From: an uncultured Paracoccaceae bacterium
GTDB taxonomy: Bacteria > Pseudomonadota > Alphaproteobacteria > Rhodobacterales > Rhodobacteraceae
Direction: 5' to 3'
DNA length: 64,000 nucleotides
Assembly: GCA_947503765.1 (NCBI GenBank)
Contig: CANNFA010000001.1
Span: 1-64,000, forward strand
A program made the translations under genes and the position numbers. The notes below the pieces were generated by a model. The model searched no databases, had not been told where the DNA came from, and worked only from the letters and a program-made list of their open reading frames with translations. Shown here in pieces: positions 27,039-35,502 of this stretch. How positions within the stretch are numbered: the first letter of the stretch is position 1; every line of letters starts with the position of its first letter.

Positions 27039-28178
27039 ATGCCGGTACACAAAAAACCGCTTCGATCCAGAATTGACCGATGCTGTTACATGCGCGAATA
27101 CTCGAATTTCAAGGCACACAACAAAGCTAAAAAAGTTTATACAAGAGCACCCAGGCAGGAAAGGGCTGTCTTATTGTTTCCATATCTATGGCATATCGTC
27201 ACTGAAAACTTCAATAATCGAGAAATAGCAGGCACCACTTGGCTACTGCTAGTCTTACTTTTCTTCTTGCTCAAGTCGGGGGAAACACGAAAAATCCTTA
27301 CAAATGTATTTCGCGCGACTATCGTTCCGAAATTACTGACAGTATTTGGTATTTTCGCAGGGTACGTGGGGTTACTCGCGTGGATAGCCAATAGCCTAGG
27401 TTTTTGGAGTCCAAGCCAAATTATTGCGACTATCGTATGGTACATTATTGGTGGTTTGCCGCTTCTTTCTCAAACTTTTAACGCTAAAGAAGGTAGCCAG
27501 CATTTTCGTGGCTATGCCAAAGCGGTAGTCAGCGGCACTGCTCTCTTAGAGTTTATCTACGTCGCAAAGACGTTCAGCTTACCCGTTGAGCTTGTACTGA
27601 CACCCATAGTCACGGTCATTTCAGTACTGGCGGCATTCACGGAGCGCGATCTTGAGCACGTTCAGGTCCATAGCCTCATGAACTGGCTCTTGGCTGTGGT
27701 AGCTGTCGCCATATTTTGGAATTCGATCGCTCAAATTTTGGATGCGCCCAACGAGTTTTTTGCCGCCGACACGTTTCAAGCATTTATACTTCCTATATAT
27801 TTTACCATCGGCTCAATTCCATTTTTCTATGCTCTTCACTGCTACTCATACATAGAAAACGCGTGGATTCAGATTGATCAAAAGAGGTTCCAGTCCGAGG
27901 AGTTGAAGCACTACGCAAAGAAGCGGTTCATCTCGATATTCTTAGCTCGGCCATGGTTGCTTCGCCGCGCGACCAAGCAATTCCAAAGCATGCCTGCAAG
28001 GAAAATGAGCGATGTCGATGACATCATCCGCGATACTCTGAAGTACGAGCGGGAAGAACAATACCCGCCTGAGGTTGACGAGAGATTTGGCTGGAGCCCG
28101 TTTCTGGCGCGAGAGTTTCTATCCGATGAGGAGCTTCGCCCAAGTGACTATCATGCCGGATATGAAGAGGAATGGTGA
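27039..28178 (+). CDS. polytopic membrane protein of unknown function
   Basis: The product is about 379 residues with about seven hydrophobic helices in the middle (WLLLVLLFFLL, LLTVFGIFAGYVGLL, IIATIVWYIIGG, LVLTPIVTVISVLAAF, LLAVVAVAIFW, FILPIYFTIGSIPFFYAL). A soluble N-terminal segment carries YTRAPRQERAVLLFPYLWHIVTE, and the charged C-terminal tail of about 90 residues ends DYHAGYEEEW. No family is recognised. Codon use is A+T-richer than the core genome. The start is uncertain: ATG 27039 has GGGAGG very close; ATG 27090 and ATG 26991 are alternatives. A small gene follows after 9 bases. Confidence 0.7.
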   Translation: MPVHKKPLRSRIDRCCYMREYSNFKAHNKAKKVYTRAPRQERAVLLFPYLWHIVTENFNNREIAGTTWLLLVLLFFLLKSGETRKILTNVFRATIVPKLLTVFGIFAGYVGLLAWIANSLGFWSPSQIIATIVWYIIGGLPLLSQTFNAKEGSQHFRGYAKAVVSGTALLEFIYVAKTFSLPVELVLTPIVTVISVLAAFTERDLEHVQVHSLMNWLLAVVAVAIFWNSIAQILDAPNEFFAADTFQAFILPIYFTIGSIPFFYALHCYSYIENAWIQIDQKRFQSEELKHYAKKRFISIFLARPWLLRRATKQFQSMPARKMSDVDDIIRDTLKYEREEQYPPEVDERFGWSPFLAREFLSDEELRPSDYHAGYEEEW

Positions 28179-28187
28179 TCTGGTGTT

Positions 28188-28517
28188 GTGTCCAAGGAGC
28201 TTGACGACGCACTGCTTCCTAATATCGCTAATTACTCATTTTCAGGAATTAGGGATCTAGTCCAGAGACTCAAGCTGAAGGGGCACTTTATAGATGAGTT
28301 TGTGACGGATGAAGCTCTTGATGAGTTCAGCAGGATCGCAGGCAGGCTATCCGAAAAGGCCCTGAACGATGATGCCGAGGAGTTAAAGCAACTGCTAAGT
28401 GAGCGTAAGAGCTTCAAAAGAAATGGCAACAGTACGAGCATTTGCTTGAAACGAAAGAGGTTTCCGAACGAAAAGGGTTTCGAGTTGATTTTCGAGCTTG
28501 AGCGTCCAGTCGACTGA
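28188..28517 (+). CDS. small hypothetical protein following the membrane gene
   Basis: The 109-residue product is predicted to be mostly helical and highly charged (KELDDALLPN, then DEALDEFSRIAGRLSEK and a basic KRKRFPNEKG strand). It starts with GTG 28188, and no strong ribosome-binding site is visible. It is 9 bases from the upstream membrane gene and shares its A+T-richer composition, so the two were probably acquired and are expressed together. It is not recognised. Confidence 0.55.
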   Translation: MSKELDDALLPNIANYSFSGIRDLVQRLKLKGHFIDEFVTDEALDEFSRIAGRLSEKALNDDAEELKQLLSERKSFKRNGNSTSICLKRKRFPNEKGFELIFELERPVD

Positions 28518-28838
28518 CAAACTATCGTTACGCCGCCCAGCTTGTAGAATGCGTGGCAAAAACTCTCGTTTTTGAAACAAGCGCGAAACGCCTCGTTTGA
28601 CCACACCACAAACCCCGATCAAAACCCAAGCGGTGTTGAAGGTTTTTGCCTTGTCCGTGGCAGCGGCCATTCGCAGCAGTGCAGAACGTCTGCAAGACGG
28701 GCTAGAATCCGCCATTGTCTTGAGAGAACGGCAAGACTGGGGGGGGGGAGCGGTGGCGGGGGGGGGAGCGCTCTGCCGGTGGCACGCAGCCAGCGCCGCG
28801 ACCGCGGCCTTCCGATCACGGCCCCGGCAGCCCCGCGT
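28518..28838. other. gene-less right border of the island with poly-G tracts
   Basis: No gene is supported. The interval contains the return to GC-rich sequence and two unusually pure G runs, 10 bases at 28739-28748 and 9 at 28758-28766, separated by AGCGGTGGC. Such tracts are prone to slippage and can form G-quadruplexes. No tRNA or direct repeat marks an attachment site. Confidence 0.5.
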
Positions 28839-29180
28839 TCACCCCTCGAACAGCGGCTCGAACCCGCCCCACATCATCCGCATGCCGTCGAACGGCATGT
28901 CCGCCATCTCGCCGGACTGCATCAGCGTCTTCCAGGCGGCGTCATGGGTCGCCTTGTCCGGCCAGACGATCCACGAGAACACGATCTTCTCGCCCGGCGC
29001 GCGCTTGACCGCCATCGGAAAGGACGTGACCTTGCCGTCGGGCACGTCCGCCTCCCAGTTCTCGCAGGTCGACAGCGCGCCCTGCGCCTTGAAGAAGGCC
29101 CATGCCTGTTCGGTGTTCTCGCGGTAGGCCTCCTTGTTCTCCTCGGGCACGGCAAGGATGAACCCCTGAACATAGCGCAT
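28839..29180 (-). CDS. DUF1428 family protein
   Basis: A 113-residue cytoplasmic protein with the typical opening MRYVQGFILAVPEENKEAY and the motifs ENWEADVPDGKVTSFPMAV and VFSWIVWPDKATHD. This matches the YbaA/DUF1428 fold, a dimeric alpha/beta-barrel of unknown function. GGAGG precedes ATG 29180. It is divergent from sufT. Confidence 0.88.
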   Translation of the reverse strand: MRYVQGFILAVPEENKEAYRENTEQAWAFFKAQGALSTCENWEADVPDGKVTSFPMAVKRAPGEKIVFSWIVWPDKATHDAAWKTLMQSGEMADMPFDGMRMMWGGFEPLFEG

Positions 29181-29340
29181 CGTGAAAACCTCCGTTGGAC
29201 CTGCTACCGGCGCAGCTTGACAGGCGCGGCGGCCCGTGGCGACGGAATTGTTCCCGCGAAGTGCACGATTGCGTTCGCGCGGTCTTTACCTCCGGGCGCG
29301 CTTTCCTTATGTATTCGGTCGGATATAAATGGGAAACGCC

Positions 29341-29700
29341 ATGACCGCCAATGCCCACATGGAGGGAACCCCCCTCATCAAGCCGTCAAGCACCGACCAC
29401 GCCCTTTACGACAACATCGTCGAGGCATGCCGCAGCGTGTATGACCCGGAAATCCCGGTGAACATCTACGATCTGGGGCTGGTCTACACGATCGAGATCG
29501 GCGACGAGAACGATGTGAACATCACCATGACCCTGACCGCGCCGGGCTGTCCGGTCGCCGGCGAGATGCCCGGCTGGCTGGCCGATGCGGTCGCGCCGGT
29601 GGCGGGCGTCCAGAACGTGAACGTGGAGCTCACCTGGGATCCGCCCTGGGGCATGGACATGATGAGCGACGAGGCGCGGTTGGAACTGGGCTTCATGTAG
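29341..29700 (+). CDS. sufT: SUF Fe-S assembly protein SufT (MIP18/DUF59 family)
   Basis: SufT supports late steps of iron-sulfur cluster insertion. The 119-residue product contains VYDPEIPVNIYDLGLVYTIEI, the MIP18 signature, with the conserved cysteine in TAPGCPVAGEMPGWL and a C-terminal WDPPWGMDMMS. ATG 29341 is favoured by the GGGA 9 bases upstream; ATG 29329 would add four residues. The usual partner sufA is found 3.2 kb downstream, with three unrelated genes between them. Confidence 0.93.
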   Translation: MTANAHMEGTPLIKPSSTDHALYDNIVEACRSVYDPEIPVNIYDLGLVYTIEIGDENDVNITMTLTAPGCPVAGEMPGWLADAVAPVAGVQNVNVELTWDPPWGMDMMSDEARLELGFM

Positions 29701-29783
29701 AAGACCGCCGGAAGACCGCCAAAACCGCGCGCCCGGCGGCGGCTTCCGCCGGAACCATCCGCGCCCCGGCGCGTTGCGCCCGC

Positions 29784-31445
29784 ATGACGGGGCGGTTTCT
29801 TCTTGCGGCGATGGCCGCGCTGTTTCTTGGCATCGCGGGCCTTGCCGCGGGCCGGGCGGCGGCGCAGGATACCAGCCTCTACAAGATCGACGCGCTGAAT
29901 GCCGGCCTCGGCCGCGTGCCCGAGGCGATGGATCGCGGCACGCCGCGCGCCACCATGGAATCGCTGATCTTCGCGGCCGAGACCGGGCGCTGGCGCGACG
30001 CCGCGCACCTGCTGAACCTCAACGCCTATCTGCCGTCCGAGCAGCAGGATGTCGGCGCCGAGTTGGCCCGGCGGCTGGAAGTGGTGATCGACCGCAAGGC
30101 GGTGATCGACTGGGACGATGTGCTGGACCGCCCCGACGGGATGGATGCCGGCGCCGCCTCGCGGCTTGCGGTGGCGGGCCAGGCGCGCCGGTCGATCCTG
30201 CTCTGGACGCTCGACCTCGACGGCCGGCCCGCGGCGATCCGGCTGAACCGGGTGCAGGCGGAGGGCGCCGATCCGGTCTGGGTTTTCGCCCGCCAGACGG
30301 TGCAGAACATGGACGCGCTGCATGCGCAATACGGCCCCTCCTGGCTGGAACGGCAATTGCCGCCGCTGTTCCACAAGCAGATCGTGTTCGGCCTGATGCT
30401 GTGGGAAGTGCTTGGCCTGCCGGTGCTGTTCGCGCTGGCCGTGGTGGCGGGGATGGCGGTGCGCGGGGTGCTGAACCTTGCCGCGCGGCGGGTGAAGTCG
30501 GCGCTGCTGACCGACATCTACCGCGCCATGCGCGGGCCCGCGATCTTCGGCACCTTCGTGGCGGTGATGGCGGTGGGCACCACGCAGATCTTCGTGTTCT
30601 CGGGGCGGATCGACACGGTGCTGGGGCCGCTGGTGACGCTGGGCATCACCGGCTCGGTGCTGTGGCTGATGGTGAACGCCATCGACGCGGTGCTGGACCG
30701 GCTGGTGCATTTCCGCTCGGACGAGCTGAGCCAGAAGCAGCTGCACGCGCAACGCTCGATGGCGACCAAGGTGGCGGCCGGGCGGCGCGCGATCATCGTG
30801 ATCTTCGTGGCGACGGCGCTGGGGATCGCGCTGTCCTCGACGACGTTCTACCAGAATCTCGGTCTGTCGCTGATCGGCACGGCGGGCGCGCTGACGCTGG
30901 TGCTGGGCTTTGCCGCGCGGCGCATCCTGGGCAACATCATGTCGTCGATGCAGATCGCGCTGAACCAGTCGGCACGGATCGGCGACCGGATCGTGTACCG
31001 CGACCATCTGTGCCACGTCGAGCGGATCAACTTCACCTATGTCCAGCTGCGCAACTGGGACGGCGCGCGCATCGTCGTGCCGGTGGAACAGTTCGTGTCC
31101 GAGGTGTTCGACAACTGGACGCTGCAAACGCCCGAAATGCTTCGCACCATCAAGATCCGCTGCGCGCACGATGCGGATGTGGACATGCTGCGCGATGCCT
31201 TCGACGCGGTGATCGAGGAGTTGGACCAGGACGAGCTGGCCGATCTCGACCGCCGCGCCGTGCGGGTGGCCGATCATGACGTGTTCGGCATGGAGGTCTG
31301 GTTCTGCCTGCCCTGCGCCGATCCCAACACGTCCTGGGACGTGACCTGCGTAGCGCGCGAAAAGCTGATGGCCCGCATGGCGCGGATCGCGCGGCGCGAG
31401 GGCACCTCCGTCTTCCCCGAGGCGGTGCCGGCGGAAGCCGCGTAG
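29784..31445 (+). CDS. MscS-family mechanosensitive channel
   Basis: The 553-residue protein has a signal sequence, a periplasmic helical domain to about residue 200, then five or so transmembrane helices and the MscS pore/beta domain. The pore/beta part carries GLSLIGTAGALTLVLGFAARRILGNIMSSMQIALNQSARIGDRI and the following VERINFTYVQLRNWDGARIVVP. Such channels release solutes on hypo-osmotic shock. The C-terminal alpha/beta part has VFDNWTLQTPEMLRTIKIRC. No strong ribosome-binding site is seen before ATG 29784. It reads into the SatD-like gene. Confidence 0.9.
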   Translation: MTGRFLLAAMAALFLGIAGLAAGRAAAQDTSLYKIDALNAGLGRVPEAMDRGTPRATMESLIFAAETGRWRDAAHLLNLNAYLPSEQQDVGAELARRLEVVIDRKAVIDWDDVLDRPDGMDAGAASRLAVAGQARRSILLWTLDLDGRPAAIRLNRVQAEGADPVWVFARQTVQNMDALHAQYGPSWLERQLPPLFHKQIVFGLMLWEVLGLPVLFALAVVAGMAVRGVLNLAARRVKSALLTDIYRAMRGPAIFGTFVAVMAVGTTQIFVFSGRIDTVLGPLVTLGITGSVLWLMVNAIDAVLDRLVHFRSDELSQKQLHAQRSMATKVAAGRRAIIVIFVATALGIALSSTTFYQNLGLSLIGTAGALTLVLGFAARRILGNIMSSMQIALNQSARIGDRIVYRDHLCHVERINFTYVQLRNWDGARIVVPVEQFVSEVFDNWTLQTPEMLRTIKIRCAHDADVDMLRDAFDAVIEELDQDELADLDRRAVRVADHDVFGMEVWFCLPCADPNTSWDVTCVAREKLMARMARIARREGTSVFPEAVPAEAA

Positions 31446-31458
31446 ACAATTTAAAAGA

Positions 31459-31501
31459 AAGCCTTTTCGCTTGCTTTTCGGAAAAGAAAGCGTTATGGCT
31501 T
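31459..31501 (+). promoter_or_regulatory. paired AAGC-N6-GCTT sites before the SatD-like gene
   Basis: Two inverted repeats AAGC-CTTTTC-GCTT (31459-31472) and AAGC-GTTATG-GCTT (31488-31501) lie 29 bases apart, immediately before ATG 31506. The same pair with the same spacing stands before the DUF3307 gene (32121-32163). They look like an operator for a dimeric regulator. Confidence 0.6.
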
Positions 31502-31505
31502 GCAT

Positions 31506-32117
31506 ATGCCGGAATTCGCCGTTCTGACCGGGGATATCGTCGACTCCTCCAGCCTGGGCGCCGCGGCGCTCGATGCCAGCATGGCGGCACTGCGGGATGC
31601 CGCCGGCGCGCTGCGCGGCTGGCCGCCCGGCATGGCGGCGCATTTCGCCCGGCGCGGCGGCGACGGATGGCAGGTCGCGCTGGACCGCCCGGCGCTTGCG
31701 TTCCGCGCGGCCTTGTACCTCCAGGCGGTGCTGCGGCGCGAGGATGCGGACCGCGCGACGCGCATCGCGCTTGCCACCGGCACCGGGCAGCTGCGCGGCG
31801 GCGATCTCAACGCGGCAAGCGGCGCGGCCTTCACCGCGTCGGGGCGGCTGCTGGACGCGATCCCGCGCCACGCGCTGATGGCTCATGCGGCCGGCGGGGC
31901 GGCGGCGGCGGCTCTGCGGCTGGCCGATCACCTGGCGCAGCAATGGACCCAGGCCCAGGCCCGCGCGCTGTGCGAATTGCTACCCCCCGATCCCGGCCCG
32001 CGCAGCGACGCGGCGGAGCGGCTGGGCATCACCCGGCAGGCGGTGGATCAGGCGCTTTGGGCGGCGGGCTACCCGGCACTGATCGAGGCGCTGGGCTATC
32101 TGGAGGTATCCGAATGA
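31506..32117 (+). CDS. SatD-family protein with C-terminal helix-turn-helix
   Basis: The 203-residue protein opens EFAVLTGDIVDSSSLG, the SatD/nucleotidyl-cyclase-like motif, followed by ARRGGDGWQVAL. It ends with a compact helix-turn-helix (SDAAERLGITRQAVDQALWAAGY). SatD proteins are poorly understood; the combination suggests a ligand-responsive DNA-binding regulator. ATG 31506 is used because it is the first methionine in phase with the conserved motif; a TTG lies 6 bases earlier. The gene is paired with the DUF3307 gene, and the operator-like sites flank it on both sides, suggesting autoregulation. Confidence 0.8.
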   Translation: MPEFAVLTGDIVDSSSLGAAALDASMAALRDAAGALRGWPPGMAAHFARRGGDGWQVALDRPALAFRAALYLQAVLRREDADRATRIALATGTGQLRGGDLNAASGAAFTASGRLLDAIPRHALMAHAAGGAAAAALRLADHLAQQWTQAQARALCELLPPDPGPRSDAAERLGITRQAVDQALWAAGYPALIEALGYLEVSE

Positions 32118-32120
32118 CGC

Positions 32121-32163
32121 AAGCGCATCCGCTTTCCTTCCCTCAATGCAAGCGCAAACGCTT
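32121..32163 (+). promoter_or_regulatory. paired AAGC-N6-GCTT sites before the DUF3307 gene
   Basis: AAGC-GCATCC-GCTT (32121-32134) and AAGC-GCAAAC-GCTT (32150-32163) lie 29 bases apart. The second is part of the longer perfect palindrome ATGCAAGCG-CAAA-CGCTTGCAT. The pair fills the gap between the SatD-like gene and ATG 32179. Confidence 0.65.
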
Positions 32164-32178
32164 GCATAAAGCCCACCG

Positions 32179-32895
32179 ATGACCGCCACCTTCACCGCGC
32201 TGCTGCTGGCGCATCTTCTGGCCGATTTCGTCCTGCAAACCGGCGCGATGGTGCGCACCAAGGGCCGCGCGGGGGTGTTCGCGCTGCATCTGGCGCTGGT
32301 CTTCGCCACCGCGCTTGCCGCGCTGGGCGGCGCCTGGCACCTGGCCGCGGCCGTGACGGCGGCGCATGCGGTCATCGACGCGGCAAAGACCTGGGCCCTG
32401 CCCGAGGCGCAGCGCGGCGGGCTGGCGGCCTATCTGGGCGACCAGGCGGCGCATCTGGCCACGCTGTTCGCGGCGGCGTGGTGGATGCCGGGCGCCTTCG
32501 CGGCGGGGCTGTGGGCGGATCACGCGGCCAGCATCCTGCCGCTCTATGCGCTGGTGGCCGGGCTGATCGGCGCGACGCTGGCGGGGGCGCCGCTGATCCG
32601 CGGGCTGATGGTGCCCTTCGCGTCCGGCGCGCCGGCGGACACGCTGCCCGATGCGGGGCGGATGATCGGCATTCTGGAACGCGCGCTGATCTTCGTGATG
32701 GTCCTGATCGGCGAGCCGGCGGGGATCGGCTTTCTGATCGCGGCCAAGTCGGTTCTGCGGTTCGACGCGGCCTCGCGCACGCAATATGCCGAATACGTGA
32801 TCATCGGCACGCTCGGCTCTTTCGGCTGGGCGATCGCGGTGTCGGTGCTGACCCGCCACGCCGCCCTGCCCCTCGGTTTCGCCGGCGGGGGTTGA
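32179..32895 (+). CDS. DUF3307 membrane protein
   Basis: The 238-residue inner-membrane protein has about seven helices. It starts with ALLLAHLLADFVLQTG, the DUF3307 signature (a His/Asp-containing first helix), followed by LHLALVF and HAVIDAAKTW, which carry further conserved His and Asp residues within the membrane. Function is unknown. DUF3307 genes commonly neighbour SatD genes, as here. The paired AAGC-N6-GCTT sites directly precede it. Confidence 0.85.
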   Translation: MTATFTALLLAHLLADFVLQTGAMVRTKGRAGVFALHLALVFATALAALGGAWHLAAAVTAAHAVIDAAKTWALPEAQRGGLAAYLGDQAAHLATLFAAAWWMPGAFAAGLWADHAASILPLYALVAGLIGATLAGAPLIRGLMVPFASGAPADTLPDAGRMIGILERALIFVMVLIGEPAGIGFLIAAKSVLRFDAASRTQYAEYVIIGTLGSFGWAIAVSVLTRHAALPLGFAGGG

Positions 32896-32940
32896 GCGGC
32901 GACGGCGCAGGGACTAGATCGGAACGGAAAGGAGACTCCC

Positions 32941-33324
32941 ATGTTCAGCATTCCCGGCAAACAGGCCGTGTCCATGACCCCCGCCGCCGCCGGTCAGATC
33001 GCCAAGCTGATGGCCCGCGACGGTAACAAGGGCCTGCGCATCGGCGTCAAGAAAGGCGGCTGCGCAGGGATGGAATACACCATGGACTACGTGACCGAGG
33101 TCGATCCGCACGACGAGGTGGTCGAACAGGACGGCGCGGTGATCATGATCGCCCCGATGGCGCAGATGTTCCTGTTCGGAACCGAGATCGACTACGAGGT
33201 GTCGCTGCTCGAATCCGGCTTCCGGTTCCGCAACCCGAATGTCGCCGATGCCTGCGGCTGCGGCGAATCGATCAAGTTCCGCGATGTCGAGGAATTGTCG
33301 GCCGAACACGGCCAGCAGACCTGA
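32941..33324 (+). CDS. sufA: Fe-S assembly scaffold/carrier SufA (HesB/IscA family)
   Basis: A-type carrier proteins hand [Fe-S] clusters to apoproteins. The 127-residue product has the three cluster-binding cysteines Cys41 (KKGGCAGMEY), Cys105 and Cys107 (ADACGCGES). AAAGGAG precedes ATG 32941. It is the right-hand partner of sufT, from which it is separated by the channel and SatD/DUF3307 genes. Confidence 0.95.
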   Translation: MFSIPGKQAVSMTPAAAGQIAKLMARDGNKGLRIGVKKGGCAGMEYTMDYVTEVDPHDEVVEQDGAVIMIAPMAQMFLFGTEIDYEVSLLESGFRFRNPNVADACGCGESIKFRDVEELSAEHGQQT

Positions 33325-33472
33325 CGCGGATCGCCTTGCATCTCGGTCGCCGCCGATCCCGGGCGCGCGCCGCCGGCGCCGCGCGGGCAGTAAGTCGCGG
33401 CGGCCAAGGCTGGATCGGCGCCGCCGATTGCGGCAAGGTGATCCGCAACGCCAACCCGAGGAGCGCCGCGCC

Positions 33473-34222
33473 ATGACCATCCGCAAACTCGCCGCCGGAA
33501 ACTGGAAGATGAACGGGCTGACCGCCGACATCGCCGAAGTCGAAAAGCTGGCCAGGGCCCACCCGACACCGAGCTGCGACGTGCTGATCTGCCCGCCCGC
33601 CACGCTGATCGCGCCGATGGCGCAGGCCATTGGCACCTCGGCCGTCGCGGTCGGCGGGCAGGATTGCCACGCCACCGATGCGGGCGCGCATACCGGCGAC
33701 ATCTCTGCGGCGATGCTGCGGGATGCGGGCGCCAGCCACGTCATCCTCGGCCATTCCGAACGCCGCACCGATCACGAGGAAACCGATGCCGCGGTGCGGA
33801 TCAAGGCGCATGCGGCGCGCGCCTCGGGGCTGGTCTCCATCGTCTGTATCGGCGAAACGCTGGCACAGCGCGAAGCCGGGGTGACGCTGGACGTGGTGAC
33901 TAGCCAGATGGACGGCTCGCTGCCCGACGGCTGCACCGCCGCCGATACCGTCGTCGCCTACGAGCCGATCTGGGCGATCGGCACCGGCAAGGTCGCAACG
34001 ATGGACCAGATCGCGGAAGTGCATGCCGCGATGCGCGCGGCGCTCGAAGCGCGCTTCGGCGCCGCGGCGGCGGACATCCGCCTGCTGTATGGCGGCTCGG
34101 TGAAAGCCGACAATGCCGAACAGATCTTTGCCGTGCCCGACGTGGACGGCGCGCTTGTCGGCGGCGCATCGCTGAAGGCGGCGGATTTCGGCGCGATCGT
34201 CGCGGCGCTCGGCGCGGCCTGA
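33473..34222 (+). CDS. tpiA: triosephosphate isomerase
   Basis: TpiA interconverts dihydroxyacetone phosphate and glyceraldehyde 3-phosphate in glycolysis and gluconeogenesis. The 249-residue barrel has Lys12 (NWKMNG), catalytic His94 (ILGHSERR), catalytic Glu164 (AYEPIWAIGTG) and the phosphate-binding GGSVKADNA and GGASL loops. Start ATG 33473 follows GAGGAGCG. A strong convergent hairpin lies just downstream. Confidence 0.98.
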   Translation: MTIRKLAAGNWKMNGLTADIAEVEKLARAHPTPSCDVLICPPATLIAPMAQAIGTSAVAVGGQDCHATDAGAHTGDISAAMLRDAGASHVILGHSERRTDHEETDAAVRIKAHAARASGLVSIVCIGETLAQREAGVTLDVVTSQMDGSLPDGCTAADTVVAYEPIWAIGTGKVATMDQIAEVHAAMRAALEARFGAAAADIRLLYGGSVKADNAEQIFAVPDVDGALVGGASLKAADFGAIVAALGAA

Positions 34223-34234
34223 AGGCCGCCTGCG

Positions 34235-34257
34235 CCGAATTTTCGTCGAAAATTCGG
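34235..34257. terminator. bidirectional terminator-like palindrome
   Basis: CCGAATTTTCG-T-CGAAAATTCGG is an 11-bp perfect inverted repeat with a central T. It lies between the convergent tpiA and monooxygenase genes and contains T-runs in both directions. Confidence 0.7.
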
Positions 34258-34266
34258 ATCAGACGG

Positions 34267-35397
34267 TCACGGCTCGGCGGTCACGTCATATCCGTAAAGC
34301 CAGTCGAACCGCCGCAACGCCGCCGAGGGCGCCAGCACCCCGCCAAGCCGCAGTGCCGCATGTGCCGCGCCGCGTAGCACCGTATTGCGCAGGTGGTAAT
34401 TGCGCGCATTGGCGTTCGCCGCCGCAATCGCGCGGCCGGCGCGCGGCCGCCGGCGCGCCTGGTACAGCGCCAGCGCCTCGGGTTGCGGCAAGGCGGCCAG
34501 GCAATCGGCCAGCACCCAGGCATCCTCCAGCGCCATGTTCGCGCCCTGCGCCATGAAGGGCAGCGTCGGATGCGCCGCGTCGCCCAGCAGCGCGGCGCCG
34601 TCGCTGTGCCAGATCCGCGCGACCTCGTGCCGGAACAGCCCCCACAGATGCACCTCGTCCACCCTGTCGAGCCAGCCGCGCACCTCGGGCGCGAAGCCGG
34701 CAAAGGCGCGGCGCAGGTTGGCCGGATCGTCCGACTGCGACCAGCCTTCGGCCGTCCACTCGGCCCGCTCCTCGACCGCGACGATGTTGCGCAGCCCGCC
34801 GCCCAGCGGGTAGGTCACCAGGTGCCGGCCCGGCCCCATATAGACCCGCGCCTCGGGCGGGGCGTCATCCTCGATCACCGCGCGCCAGGCGGCCTGCCCG
34901 GTGAAGAACGGCCGCTCCGGCCCGTTCAGCGTGGCGCGCAGCTGGCTGTGCAGGCCGTCCGCCCCGATCCTGAGCGATTCTCCGGGCAGCGGCGGATCGG
35001 CGGGATGCACCGCCTCGCCGGTGCGAATCTCCACCCCTTCGCCATGCGCCGCCTCGGCCAGCAGCCCGATCAGCGCGGCCCGGTGCACCAGCACGAAAGG
35101 ATGCACGCCATCCGCATAGCGCCCGAGGTCGAGCCGCAGCACCCGCGCGCCGCGCCGGTAATCGCGCAGTTCGACCGCGCGGCTGACCGGCCCGGCAGCG
35201 CGCAGCGCCTCGCCCAGCCCCAGCGCATCCAGAACCGCCGTGCCATTGGGCGAAATCTGCAAGCCCGCGCCGACCTCGCGCACCATCGGCGCCTGTTCCA
35301 GCACCGTCACCAGCGCGCCGCGCCGTGCCAGCGCGATGGCGGCGGCCAGCCCGCCGATCCCGGCCCCGACGATCGTGACATGCCGATCGGTCAGCAT
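34267..35397 (-). CDS. FAD-dependent aromatic monooxygenase (salicylate hydroxylase/UbiH type)
   Basis: This 376-residue group A flavoprotein monooxygenase uses NAD(P)H to hydroxylate an aromatic ring. It has the N-terminal Rossmann motif GAGIGGLAAAIALA, the DG motif (RIGADGLHSQLR) and the second FAD motif GDAAHPTLPFMAQGANMALEDA. The substrate cannot be told from the sequence, and no aromatic catabolic genes are nearby. AAAGGAG precedes ATG 35397. Confidence 0.93.
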   Translation of the reverse strand: MLTDRHVTIVGAGIGGLAAAIALARRGALVTVLEQAPMVREVGAGLQISPNGTAVLDALGLGEALRAAGPVSRAVELRDYRRGARVLRLDLGRYADGVHPFVLVHRAALIGLLAEAAHGEGVEIRTGEAVHPADPPLPGESLRIGADGLHSQLRATLNGPERPFFTGQAAWRAVIEDDAPPEARVYMGPGRHLVTYPLGGGLRNIVAVEERAEWTAEGWSQSDDPANLRRAFAGFAPEVRGWLDRVDEVHLWGLFRHEVARIWHSDGAALLGDAAHPTLPFMAQGANMALEDAWVLADCLAALPQPEALALYQARRRPRAGRAIAAANANARNYHLRNTVLRGAAHAALRLGGVLAPSAALRRFDWLYGYDVTAEP

Positions 35398-35502
35398 GGC
35401 GCGCTCCTTTCCGACGAAAAAGGCACCGAAGCCTGCGCCGCGGTGCCCTTCCAAATCCGGCTTGCGGTTGTCAGCGCCCGCTTCGGGGCGCCGACACGCC
35501 GA

